NCBI GenBank assembly: GCA_029204225.1
Contig: CM055095.1
Coordinates: 78,007,488 to 78,067,487 of the forward strand
DNA length: 60,000 nucleotides
Direction of reading: 5' to 3'
DNA from: Diphasiastrum complanatum
Taxonomy: Eukaryota > Streptophyta > Lycopodiopsida > Lycopodiales > Lycopodiaceae
Shown here: positions 42,274 through 53,345 of the stretch, piece by piece
Layout of the letters: each line of letters begins with the position of its first letter
How positions within the stretch are numbered: position 1 is the stretch's first letter
Translations under genes and position numbers: made by a program
The notes under the pieces: generated by a model
The model's database searches: none
Seen by the model: only the letters and a program-made list of their open reading frames with translations
Told to the model about the DNA's origin: nothing

Positions 42274-43009
42274 TGTGAAGAATTGAAAAAGATTATCTAT
42301 GTTAGATATAGGGGTCTTATGTTTTTTACATCAAGCATCTAGGTGTAGGATGTTGATAGGAACAAATTTGGCATAGATGGCAAATTATGCATTTCCACTT
42401 GTAATGCTACTATTGAGCCAAAATAGAGTAAGAGGCTAAACTCGTGCCAATTAGAGTGTAGACAAGTGTAATGCTTTTGTTTGATGAATTCTAAGAGGTC
42501 CAATAGGATTTAGAGGTGGAACCATGTGAGGTCCAATAGGAATTTGAGGTGTGCTTGAATATAGTCCAATAGAATTAAGAGGTGCATGGATCAATGGTCC
42601 AATAGGATTAAGAGGTAACAAAGTGTGGTCCAATTGTAGTTAAGCATAGTGATAGCTCGTGGATCTACTAGTATCATTGTACTCCTCATTTTGAAGCTAG
42701 TTGATTTGGTGATTGTGTGGATTTTGAGTGTTATTGGAGTTCTAGCTTTCTCTCTCTACCCGAGAGCTCATGATGGTTTTTCTCTCTCTACCCAAGGAGA
42801 GCAGCTTGTTTTTACTTAGAATAATTTTTTAATACTTCCCACACATGTGAGTGAGAGTTGGAAGTGATTGAATGCATGTAGTAGTGTGTTTTTGCCATAG
42901 GATCTAAGATTGATCTTGAATCTCAATCTAGTCTTGATCTTGGTGCATCTACACACCTTAGGAGATCACAAGTACATGTTGTGGACAATCCACACGTGTG
43001 AATTCAACA
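42274..43009 (+). repeat. Copia-2 5' LTR
   Basis: A 736-bp LTR from TGTGAAGAATTG to GTGAATTCAACA. It is 44 bp longer than the 3' LTR because of an 11-bp segment near 42420 and a 33-bp segment near 42850-42885. Palindromes CACACATGTG (42840-42849) and CACACGTGTG (42991-43000) are present. Confidence 0.95.
42490..42650. repeat. Degenerate tandem motif inside the Copia-2 LTR
   Basis: Five spaced copies of GGTCCAATAGGATTTAGAGG-like sequence recur every 25-40 bp. The same array is in the 3' LTR (47938-48080), so it predates insertion. Several copies contain CCAAT. Repeated motifs upstream of an LTR promoter can act as enhancers; this is inference. Confidence 0.75.
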
Positions 43010-43022
43010 TGGTATCAGAGCC
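43010..43022 (+). promoter_or_regulatory. Copia-2 primer-binding site
   Basis: TGGTATCAGAGCC directly follows the 5' LTR end and matches the initiator Met-tRNA type. Confidence 0.95.
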
Positions 43023-43765
43023 TACCTAAGGTTACCATGTATTTTGATCCATTTAAGTGAAAACTATTCATCAATCTTCAGCTAGAAATTGTCAAGGCCC
43101 ATTTTCCTAGCTATCTTGTTCAATTTTGGATCAAAAGAGATCAAAAGGACATTGATTGGGTCTGACCTTGTACTATACGGAATCAGGTGCTCAAACACGT
43201 GTGAGGAACATCCAATTTAAGTTTGGAAGTTCTCTCTCATGCTTGATCCATTTATCTTGCTTGATAGCTTGTTTTGAAGCTATTTTTGTCTAGTTTCTGA
43301 TGCAATCAGTTTGATTTCATTTGGTTGAGCCAATCATAAGCTATAAGCTTTTGAAGAGGGTTAGGTATGGCACCTAGAACTAGGTGAACACATTTGGTTT
43401 GGTCAAGAGATTGCTTGGTTGATCCAAAATCACAATTGTATGCTTACCAATCTCATGTATATGTGATCTAGGCACTGTTTTGAGATCTTAGCCATTTTGT
43501 TTCATGCAATATCATTGTATTTGAGTCAAATTTGGTTTCTTAGTGTACTTCACACATGCTAAGAGTGTTTGATCTTAACTTTGCCTATACTCCATCATTT
43601 GATGTGAAATAGATCTTGTTTTAGAGAGATTTGTGTAGCTAGTGAGAATCAATTCATAAATAGTTGCAAGATCTTTCATAGGAGGAGATAGTATTCTATT
43701 ATTGGATCCTATTGAGAGTGTGTAGCAACATTTATTGTTCATCATTTGAGTTTTCTTCACTTCAA
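43023..43765 (+). other. Copia-2 leader
   Basis: About 740 bp of AT-rich untranslated leader between the primer site and the gag ATG. No ORF. Confidence 0.7.
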
Positions 43766-44758
43766 ATGTCTTCAATGGGTTCATCCTTGTTGGAACCAAG
43801 TGAAAGATTGTCCACTTCAAATTATTTAATTTGGAAAATGAGGATGGAGTCCATCTTGATCCTTCAAGATGTGATGGACATAGTTCTTGGTCTTGAAGAA
43901 GAACCACAAGTTCTTCAAGAGGTTCAAAAATACAAAAAGAGAGATAGGATGGCTCTCCACTACATTAAGATGAATGTCTCTAATGAGATATTGAGAGACA
44001 TAGGTACTTGTACAACAGCCAAAGAAGCTTGGAATTTTCTCAAGACTATCTAAGAGGCTAAGAATACCTCTAGGATTCTCACTCTTAGGAATCAAATCTT
44101 TCAAAGTAGTCAAAAGAGGGATGAGAGTGCATCTAGTTATGTTTTGAGAGTAAAAGATATTCATAGAAAACTTGCTTGTATTGGTGATTCCATCAATCAA
44201 AATGAGCTAGTTCAAGTCATTCTCAATGGCTTGAGAAGTGAATTTGATAACATTGTCCAATCCTATGCCATTAAGGAGGAGCTACCAAGTTTGGAGGCTC
44301 TCCAAAGTGTGCTAATTTCAGAAGAATCAAGACAAGAGTACAAGCTCTCTCTCACTCATAATGATGGCAAAGATCGCTTTTCCAAGGATAAGCACAAAGG
44401 GAGGAGCAAGAACCAACATCAACAATCCTCAAGCAAGTACAAAGTCAAATCCAGAGACAAAGATGAGGAGGAAGATGATTCCTCTAATGCTTCATCACCC
44501 AAGCTCAAGAAAAAGAAGATCAAGTGCTTTTATTGTGGCAAGAAAGGCCATTATGCCACCAATTTCTTCAAGAAGAAGAATCAACTCAAGCAAGCCAACA
44601 TTACCAATGAGAAGGAAGACACTATTACAAGTGATGGAGAGGATCTCTTATGGTCTCTAGTTTCTCATCTACTCCTTTCAAGAAGGACGGCCTATGGTAT
44701 ATTGATAGTGGAGCCTCTTCACATATGTGTAGCTCCAAGGACTCTTTCTCTTCTATAG
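43766..44758 (+). pseudogene. Copia-2 Gag, interrupted by one stop
   Basis: ATG 43766 begins MSSMGSSLLEPSERLSTSNY. A single in-frame TAA (44051-44053) follows AKEAWNFLKTI; the same frame continues with AKNTSRILTLRNQIF, RKLACIGDSINQNELVQVIL and a Lys-rich tail with CFYCGKKGHYATNFF. The last Cys of this zinc knuckle is Phe. The final 30 codons are out of phase with the protein family; homology moves to the pol frame near 44645. Confidence 0.9.
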
Positions 44759-46461
44759 CACCTTATGATGGAGTCAAGAAATCAATATACACAGCAAATG
44801 ATTTTGAATGTCCTATTGAAGGCATAGGGAACATTCCCTTGAAGCTTGCATCCTCTAGAGTTCTTTCTCTCTCTAAAGTTCTTTATGTACCTAAGCTTAC
44901 TAAGAATCTTATTAGTTTTGGCCAATTGCTTGATAATGGCCTTGATGTAAAATTCAATGTTGATACTTGCACTATCAAGAAGAATGATGAGATACTTCTA
45001 TTAGGATCTAGATTTGGAGGCATCTATAAACTAGATCCAAATGAGTATGTGTATGCTTGCAATGTTGCTCTTGTGAACAAGCTCTCTATGGAGGAATTAT
45101 GGCATAGGAGGTTGGGACATCCCAACTACAAATCCATGCTCTCTATGATCAAAGAAGCCAAAGCTATTGGCTTGCCAAAGTCATTCTCCAAGAAGATCAA
45201 GCCTTGTGAGGCTTGTGCTATTGCTAAATCTCACAAAAAGCCATTTACAAGATCTTCTATCAAAAGCAAGCATCCTTTGGAGTTAATCCACTCGGATGTG
45301 CATTTCTCATCAACTACAAGCAAGGGAGGAGCCACTTGTTTTGTTACTTTTATTGATGATTTCACAAGATTCACTTGGATATATCTTCTTGCTTCTAAAT
45401 CTATGGTGTTTGATCATTTCCTTATTCTCAAAGCTTATGTAGAGAAGCAATTCTCATTCAAGATTAAAGCTCTTAGAAGTGACGGAGGTGGTGAATATAT
45501 CTCCAATAAATTTCAAGATTTTTGTGAGCTTGAAGGCATCAAAAGAGAGTTCTCTTGTGTCTACTCTCCATCTCAAAATGGAGTGGCCAAGAGAAAGAAT
45601 AGATCTCTATGTGAATGTGCAAAATCTATGAGAATTGAGGCATCTTTGCCCAAAGATTTTTGGGGAGAAGCCATTAATTGTGCAAATTATCTATGCAATA
45701 GGCTCCCACATATAGCTCTTGGAGGAAAGTCACCATATGAAATCTTATATTTGAAGAAGCCTAAGGTTGATCACCTTATAGTTTTTGGATGTATATGCTT
45801 TGTCCATATTCCCTTGGAAACAAGGAAGAAGGAAGATCCTAGTGCATGCAAAGGGATCATGGTTGGATACTCATCCACCAAGAAGGCCTATAGAGTCTTT
45901 ATACTCTCTACTTCTCAAGTTATTGAAAGTAGAGATGTTGTCTTTCATGAATATCAACACTCATCTTTTGAAGAGGCCGAGATCAAGAAATCTATGGATG
46001 CGTCACCAATTATTGATTTTGAAGACAATCATGATGTGATGGGGTCGAGATTTGAAGAAGACTCTCCTCGGATTTTCTCACCAAGAAGATCCATGAGAGA
46101 TAGATTCGAGCCTAAGAGGCTCTCATATGTTGACAAAGGCAAACAAGTGGATCTTGATTCCACTAATTATTTTTTTTATGTCTCTCATGAAGAGCCAAAG
46201 AATGTACAAGAGGCACTCAATACCAAGGAGTGGTATGATGCCATGAAGCAAGAGTATGATGCATTGATCACCAACAATACTTGGGAGCTTGTGGATCCTC
46301 CATCCAACAAGCATGTGATTGGTTGCAAGTGGGTATTTCGGATCAAGTTCAATCATGATGGCACCATCAACAAGCATAAAGCAAGATTATGTGCCAAAGG
46401 ATTTGCTCAAATCCATGGTCTTGATTATGAGGAGACCTTGCACTCGTTGCAAAGATGGTGA
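44650..46461 (+). pseudogene. Copia-2 Pol part 1: protease, integrase, start of RT
   Basis: 603 codons. The aspartic protease is DSGASSHM near residue 19. Integrase zinc binding is LWHRRLGHPNYKSM...CEACAIAK. The integrase core has HSDVHFSS and LRSDGGGEY, but the third catalytic position reads NGVAKRKNRS: the Glu that follows the second Asp by 36 residues is Lys (codon AAG, 45589-45591). The RT N-terminus is present (VIGCKWVFRIKFNHDGTINK). The frame ends out of phase after DYEETLHS because of a 1-base change near 46438. Confidence 0.92.
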
Positions 46462-47207
46462 CAATAAGAATTCTTATTTCTCTTGCTTGTTTCTTCAAGT
46501 GGAAGGTGTTCCAATTAGATGTATCCAATGCTTTTCTAAATGGTTATCTTGAGGAGGAGATCTATATGGAACAACCTCAAGGATTCATCAAGGATGAGTC
46601 CAAAGTGTGGTTGCTCTTCAAAAGTCTTTATGGACTCAAGCAAGCACCAAGATCATGGTATTCAAGACTTTATTCTTTTCTTATCTCACTAGAATTTACT
46701 CTTAGTGACTATGATCCTTCCATGTATCTAAAGTTTGTTGATAGCAATATTGTCATTCTTCTAATTTATGTTGATGGCATTATTCTTTGTGGAAGTTGTA
46801 TCAAGCTAGTTGATGAAACTAAGCTAGCACTTGGATGTGAGTTTAAAATGCAAGATCTAGGAGAGATACCTTACATCCTAGGCCTAGAAATTGATCTTTA
46901 TGAAAATCATGTCTTTATATGCCAATCTAGATATGCTCACTCTATGTTGAAAAAATTCCATATGGAAAATTCTAAGAGCATAGATACTCCAATGGAGCAA
47001 ATTGTAAAAGATCCTAATAAAGGTGATGAAAGATCCTTTGAGGACATCACACTTTTTAGGAGTCTTGTAGGCTCCTTGATTTGGCTTACCATTACTAGGC
47101 CCGATCTAAGTTTTTGTGAGCACAAATTGAGTCGATTTATGCAAGATCCTAAGATCCATCATTGGAAGATGGCCAAGAGGATTCTAAGATATGTATCTAC
47201 TCTATAA
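46455..47207 (+). pseudogene. Copia-2 Pol part 2: reverse transcriptase
   Basis: The RT continues: VTIRILISLACFFKWKVFQL, DVSNAFLNGYLEEEIYMEQP, LYGLKQAPRSWYSRL. The catalytic box is YVDG (46767-46778) instead of YVDD, so the second Asp is lost and polymerase activity would be expected to be abolished. The frame ends after MAKRILRYVSTL because of a shift near 47195. Confidence 0.92.
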
Positions 47208-47715
47208 AAGTGAAGATCTATCCATTGTTGGCTACTCGGATTCGGACTTTGCAAGTGACAAGATGGATCGAAAGTCTATTAGTGCATACACTATCTTTCT
47301 TGGAGGCAATCCAATATCCTGGCTTTCCAAAAAGCAAGATACTATATCTCTCTCTTCATGTGAGGCCGAGTACAAAGCACTCACTACAACTACCAAAGAG
47401 GTGCTTTGGATCAAGAGGTTATTAATGGAGCTAAAGTGCATCAAGGAAGATGATCTACCAATGATCATGTGTGATAACTTCTCGGCCCAAGCTCTTGCCA
47501 ATAATCTCATATTTCATGCAAGAAGCAAGCACATAGAAGTGGCACACCATTTTGTGAGAGAAAAGCTTATTGGAGGAGAAATTTATTTGGAGCACGTCAA
47601 CTCGTCCTTTTGTATTGCCGATCTACTCATCAAGCCTTTGAGCAAAAGTGCTTTCATCAAGCATAGATCTAATCTTGGAGCTATATCAAGCCAATGCTCA
47701 AATCTTCATAGATAG
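47191..47715 (+). pseudogene. Copia-2 Pol part 3: RNase H and C-terminus
   Basis: GYSDSDFASDKMDRKSISAY, ISLSSCEAEYKALTTTTKEV, IMCDNFSAQALANN and HARSKHIEVAHHFVREKL form the Copia RNase H, with its acidic residues present. It ends at TAG 47713-47715, seven bases before the polypurine tract. Confidence 0.9.
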
Positions 47716-47721
47716 TTTTTT

Positions 47722-47728
47722 AGGAGGA
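47722..47728 (+). promoter_or_regulatory. Copia-2 polypurine tract
   Basis: AGGAGGA, preceded by a run of T (47715-47721), lies immediately before the 3' LTR TGTGAAG. Confidence 0.8.
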
Positions 47729-48420
47729 TGTGAAGAATTGAAAAAGATTATCTATGTTAGATATAGGGGACTTATGTTTTTTACATCAAGCATCTAGGTG
47801 AAGGATGTTGATAGGAACAAATTTAAAATAGATGGCAAATTATGCATTTCCACTTGTAATGCCACTATTGAGTAAGAGGCTAAACTCGTGCCAATTAGAG
47901 TGTAGACAAGTGTAATGCCTTTGTTTGATGAATTCTAAGAGTTCCAATAGGATTTAGAGGAGGAACCATGTGAGGTCCAATAGGAATTTGAGGTGTGCTT
48001 GAATATAGTCCAATAGAATTAAGAGGTGCATGGATCAATGGTCCAACAGGATTAAGAGGTGACAAAGTGTGGTCCAATCATAGTTAAGCATAGTGATAGC
48101 TCGTGGATCTACTAGTATCATTGTACTCCTCATTTTGAAGCTAATTGATTTGGTGATTGTGTGGATTTTGAGTGGTATTGGATTTCTAGCTTTCTCTCTC
48201 TACCCAAGAACTCATGATGGTTTCTCTCTCTCTATCCGAGGAGAGCAGCTTGTTTTTACTTAGAATAATTTTTTAATACTTCCCACACGTGTGAGTGTGT
48301 TTTTGCCATAGGATCTAAGATTGATCTTAAATCTCAATCTAGTCTTGATCTTGGTGCATCTACACACCTTAGGAGATCACAAGTACATGTTGTGGACAAT
48401 CCACACGTGTGAATTCAACA
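47729..48420 (+). repeat. Copia-2 3' LTR
   Basis: A 692-bp LTR with palindromes CACACGTGTG at 48284-48293 and 48402-48411. It shares with the 5' LTR the repeated GTCCAATAG array. Confidence 0.95.
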
Positions 48421-48425
48421 ATTGA

Positions 48426-49902
<1,477 letters not shown>

Positions 49903-50083
49903 AAGGCATAAGAATAATCAATTTCAATAAGCATCAAATCCAACAAATAGCAAATCCACAGAAAGCATGAGAATCAGAGGAGGAAAGATGAAGATCAAGG
50001 ACATTCTATATCCATTCCATAAGAGAGCCAACCTGCTTGTATTGTAATGAAGAGAAAGTGTTTATAATATTCAAAACTACCAC

Positions 50084-50394
50084 TATATATAGTGGATTTT
50101 AGTGCTTTGGCCTCAAATCCTATTGGCCAATTTCTACCTCCTTAATTATTTGAATTTGAATTTTAGAGGGAACTATTTTGAAAATTGGTGGAAATCCCTT
50201 TTTATTCACTTACTTGACTATTAGGCCCTGCAACTTTAAAAGTCTCACAAAAAGGCCTAAAGTCCTTTTATTAACTTTTAAGTAGTCAATTAACTATGTG
50301 ATCATCGGGTTGGACTTACACACGCAAAGTGCCAAATCCCTCTCACTTATTAACTATGGTTAGAGTTGCCTTGGGATCTGCAAACCCTCCAACA
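50084..50394 (-). repeat. LTR-like repeat with adjacent polypurine-like tract, partner of 25291-25599
   Basis: On the minus strand this starts TGTTGGAGGGTTTGCAG at 50394, directly preceded by GGTGGGGGATAC (50395-50406), which resembles a polypurine tract. It would therefore be a 3' LTR of a minus-strand element extending to higher coordinates. No coding region of that element was recognised. The copy at 25.3 kb lacks this tract. Confidence 0.55.
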
Positions 50395-50406
50395 GTATCC
50401 CCCACC

Positions 50407-51543
50407 AAAACTGGTGGCGGTCCCATGGCACCTCACGAGATTTGTTATTTCGAGCTTTGATTAACCTTTATTAAATGGTACTAGTTTTTTTCTATAAACT
50501 CCATGCACGCTATGTTGAAGTCGATATGTGAGGAAGAAAACACTTATTCGCGCCGAATAGCCAATTTGAAGTTGTCCAAAAAATGAACTTATTCTCCCAT
50601 GAACCACTCACCATCGCGGCACGATAGTACAATCTGACTATCGGCAATTGATCTTGGACATTGTTGGACGCCATTGGAAGATTCGGATTGAAGCAAAGGG
50701 TTGGCAAACAATCATCCCACCGTGCTTGAACTAACTATTGAGGGTATTCCCAACACAACGTGAACAAAGGGATAAATTTAATAATAAATGTGTTGTGAGG
50801 GCATGGCTTCCTGCGCGTATAAGCCCATGGCCCAATGAGCACGCAAGCTAAATTTGAATAGAAATAATAGACTTGGGCCCTTTGTAATTAAAATAAAACT
50901 TGAGGCCCAAAGTCAAGTTAGAACTTAGAGTTTCCTTTTTGAGTTGGGTCCAATTTTGGACTCACATGAATCTTGTGATTTCTAATGTACTTTTTGTGGA
51001 CCCTTGGATCAAGTTGGGTCCAAGATAAATGGATAGGATCAATGTGAATATTAGCCAATAGGATTTTGGGACAAGGGCCTTCCCCATTTATAAAACGGCA
51101 CCATTTGTACTCTATTGGCATGGTTAATGAGAAGGAAAAAACTCTACCATTTTTGGGAGAGAAGCATCCTCAATTGCTATTCAATGCTTGTTATTGCTCT
51201 TGTTGTTTTGCATTTGCTTTCAGCTTCATACTTTTTGGTTTCAATAGTTTATGTTTCTCCCTTAGCAAGTACAATGAGCATTTGAGCTAACCTCCACCCT
51301 CACCCTATCTCTCTATTCCTCTATCTTCTATGCTCCTTCTATTCATATAACTCTCTCTCTCTCTCTTCCTCTCTTTCACTACAAATCATGTAAAATTCTA
51401 GTTTAGGGGAGTAGAGTTAGTGGGAGTAGTGTTACAGGTGGTAGTATTAGTGTAAGAAGTAGAGAACTATCTAAAAGTGACATCTTTACATAGCTAGGTA
51501 CCTATCCAGTGTTCTAACCCTTGTTGACAGACGAGAGGGCTAT
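50407..51543. other. No supported gene
   Basis: AT-rich sequence. CT-rich strings occur at 51352-51376. Part of it may belong to the 5' LTR of the Athila-like relic that follows, whose left end cannot be placed. Confidence 0.35.
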
Positions 51544-51922
51544 TCATTAGAGGAGTTTTGAGCTCCAAAAAGACCCTTTAAGAATTCATGCAAGATGTAG
51601 TTTATATTATTAAAATATTATAACACTAATACTTTTGACTTGCCATAACTTTTTAATCGTAGCTCAAAAGTAGTTATTTAACAATCATTGGAAAGCTCTT
51701 GTTGAGCACTTTCCAATGCATCAAACTTCGTTAAATTTGGACTTACCACTAAAAAGTTATGCCATTTTTAGTGTGGAATCAAAATGTGGACTCAAAAAGT
51801 TACGTTACGTAGATTTCAAATTTGAGTGTTTTGATTGGTCCATGTGTAAGGAAAAATTGAGAAAAAAATATAAAAAAAATCTTTACAAAGGGTCTTTTTT
51901 GGATTTAGAACTCCTCTAATGA
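51544..51922. mobile_element. 379-bp segment with about 37-bp terminal inverted repeats (MITE-like)
   Basis: The left end TCATTAGAGGAGTTTTGAGC, then TCCAAAAAGACCCTTTAA, is the reverse complement, with few mismatches, of the right end (51881-51922, ending CTCCTCTAATGA). The interior contains the dispersed TTTTGACTTGCCATAAC repeat also found at 39.1-39.3 kb. No target duplication is evident. It ends 24 bp before the end of the presumed Athila-like LTR. Confidence 0.7.
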
Positions 51923-51947
51923 CTACACGAGATCTTCGACCGTACAG

Positions 51948-51965
51948 TGGCGTCGTTGTCGGGGA
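51948..51965 (+). promoter_or_regulatory. Athila-type primer-binding site
   Basis: TGGCGTCGTTGTCGGGGA differs from the well-known Athila/Tat junction TGGCGCCGTTGCCGGGGA at two positions, both C to T. One base (G) separates it from a CA that would be the LTR end (51946). Confidence 0.75.
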
Positions 51966-53345
51966 TAGGTTCTCACTAACTAGTATAGATGCATTTTAGT
52001 TAATTCTTGTTTTTTAAAGTAGTTTTAGGTGAATTTTGGGGTAGGAAGAGTTAGTTTTTTGTATTTTCTTGTGCTTGGACTATTTCTAGCTAGCAGAGGC
52101 GGTGTGAGAGGATAGAGGAGGCGCTGAACAGCCTCTAAGAGCTTGACATCCAAAGCAAAACCCAAAAAACACACCAATCTGTATTTTGGAGGAAAAAAGA
52201 GCCAAATTTTTCATCAAATTTTGTTTTCTCCAAAACCAGTGGAGTTAACTCTCACACGACTGGCAGCAGCTCTAGGGTACTGTCCCAGACCTTCATAGAA
52301 GCCTGCAAGAGTTAGTTTCAAGAAGATTGCAAAAATCAGAGAAAAAACCATAAAAATTCAAAAAATCCTTGTTAAAAATAAAAAAAAATCAAATCTTCAT
52401 AAGAACTCTTGCAGAGCTCCCTGAAGCTCCATCTCAGTGAGACCAGGACACAAAGTAGTTTGCAAGAGTTAGTTCACTATTTAAGTGTCTGTGCGAGAGT
52501 TCTCAGTGGAAAAAAGATGGGAAAATACCAAAGAACCCTCGCAAACACTAAAATTTTCAGTTCCAGTGGTCAAGAACCCTCGTAGAGATTTCTAAAGTTC
52601 CATCTTAGTGAGGCTAGGACACAAAAGAGTCTGCGAGAGTTAGTTTAATCCCAGTGAGCAGAAAATTGTGTTTAAGTGCTAAAAAATCACTAAAAAGTGA
52701 AGATCCAGCAAATCCTTTCAAAGAGATCTCTCGCAAACCACTCCAATTGATCTAGAATGTCAATTTTCATTAGTGATGAAGCCTGCGAGAGTTAGTACTG
52801 ATTATTGATGAAGATCAAATCAAATTAGTTGTTTTGGACCTCACAAATAGTGAAATTTTCATTTAATGTGAGAGATAACCCTCACAGAGATTTTCAGAGT
52901 CATATATACCTTAGATAAAGCTCATGTAATCCTTGTGAGAGTTAGATCCCAGTAATTAGAAAGATATCAAAAAATTTTGACTACAAAATAGCTAAAGAAC
53001 CCTCGCACAACCAACCCTTACACTAGGAACCCTCGCAGACTAGATCAGTGGAAAGATCTGCATCAGATCCAACTACTATCAAAATCTAAGAACATTCAGT
53101 GCAAGGAATAAAAAATTATCAAGGAGAAACCATCGTAAGAGGCTTGAATCCTCAATACCGACCTATCAGTTTGACCAGATCCATAAGATCCAGACTGCAT
53201 TCCACTGTACCAACAAGATCCAACTACCTTGGACTCCACCATCGAATGAATCTGAGATCTGGATGATCAGTAGCAAGAAGGACAGTGAATCAAACACCAC
53301 ACCTTCCCAGATTAACAACTGTGCAACAAGAGAGAACTGGAACCA
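51966..53345 (+). repeat. Repeated leader of the Athila-like element (unit about 150-170 bp)
   Basis: The word GC(A/G)AGAGTTAGT recurs at about 52305, 52462, 52633, 52785 and, as GTGAGAGTTAGA, 52935 (spacings 157, 171, 152, 150 bp). Each unit also carries an AACCCTCGCAGA-like word in the opposite sense of the GCGAGAG word, plus CTCCATCTCAGTGAG in some. No ORF is present. It looks like an internally expanded 5' untranslated leader. Confidence 0.75.

Larger units (their letters stand above)
42274..48420 (+). mobile_element. Copia-2: Ty1/Copia retrotransposon with complete ends, inactive
   Basis: A 6147-bp element with LTRs 42274-43009 and 47729-48420, the perfect target duplication ATTGA (42269-42273; 48421-48425), a Met-tRNA primer site and a polypurine tract. 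By eye the LTRs differ at about 23 positions (3.3%) plus indels of 11 and 33 bp. The coding region has one stop, three phase changes and two catalytic substitutions. It is related to Copia-1 but clearly a different family. Confidence 0.95.

Noticed and set aside
42451-42633. Minus-strand frame with repeated NPIGPL units
   Set aside because: It is the translation of the repeated motif in the Copia-2 LTR, and it recurs in the other LTR.
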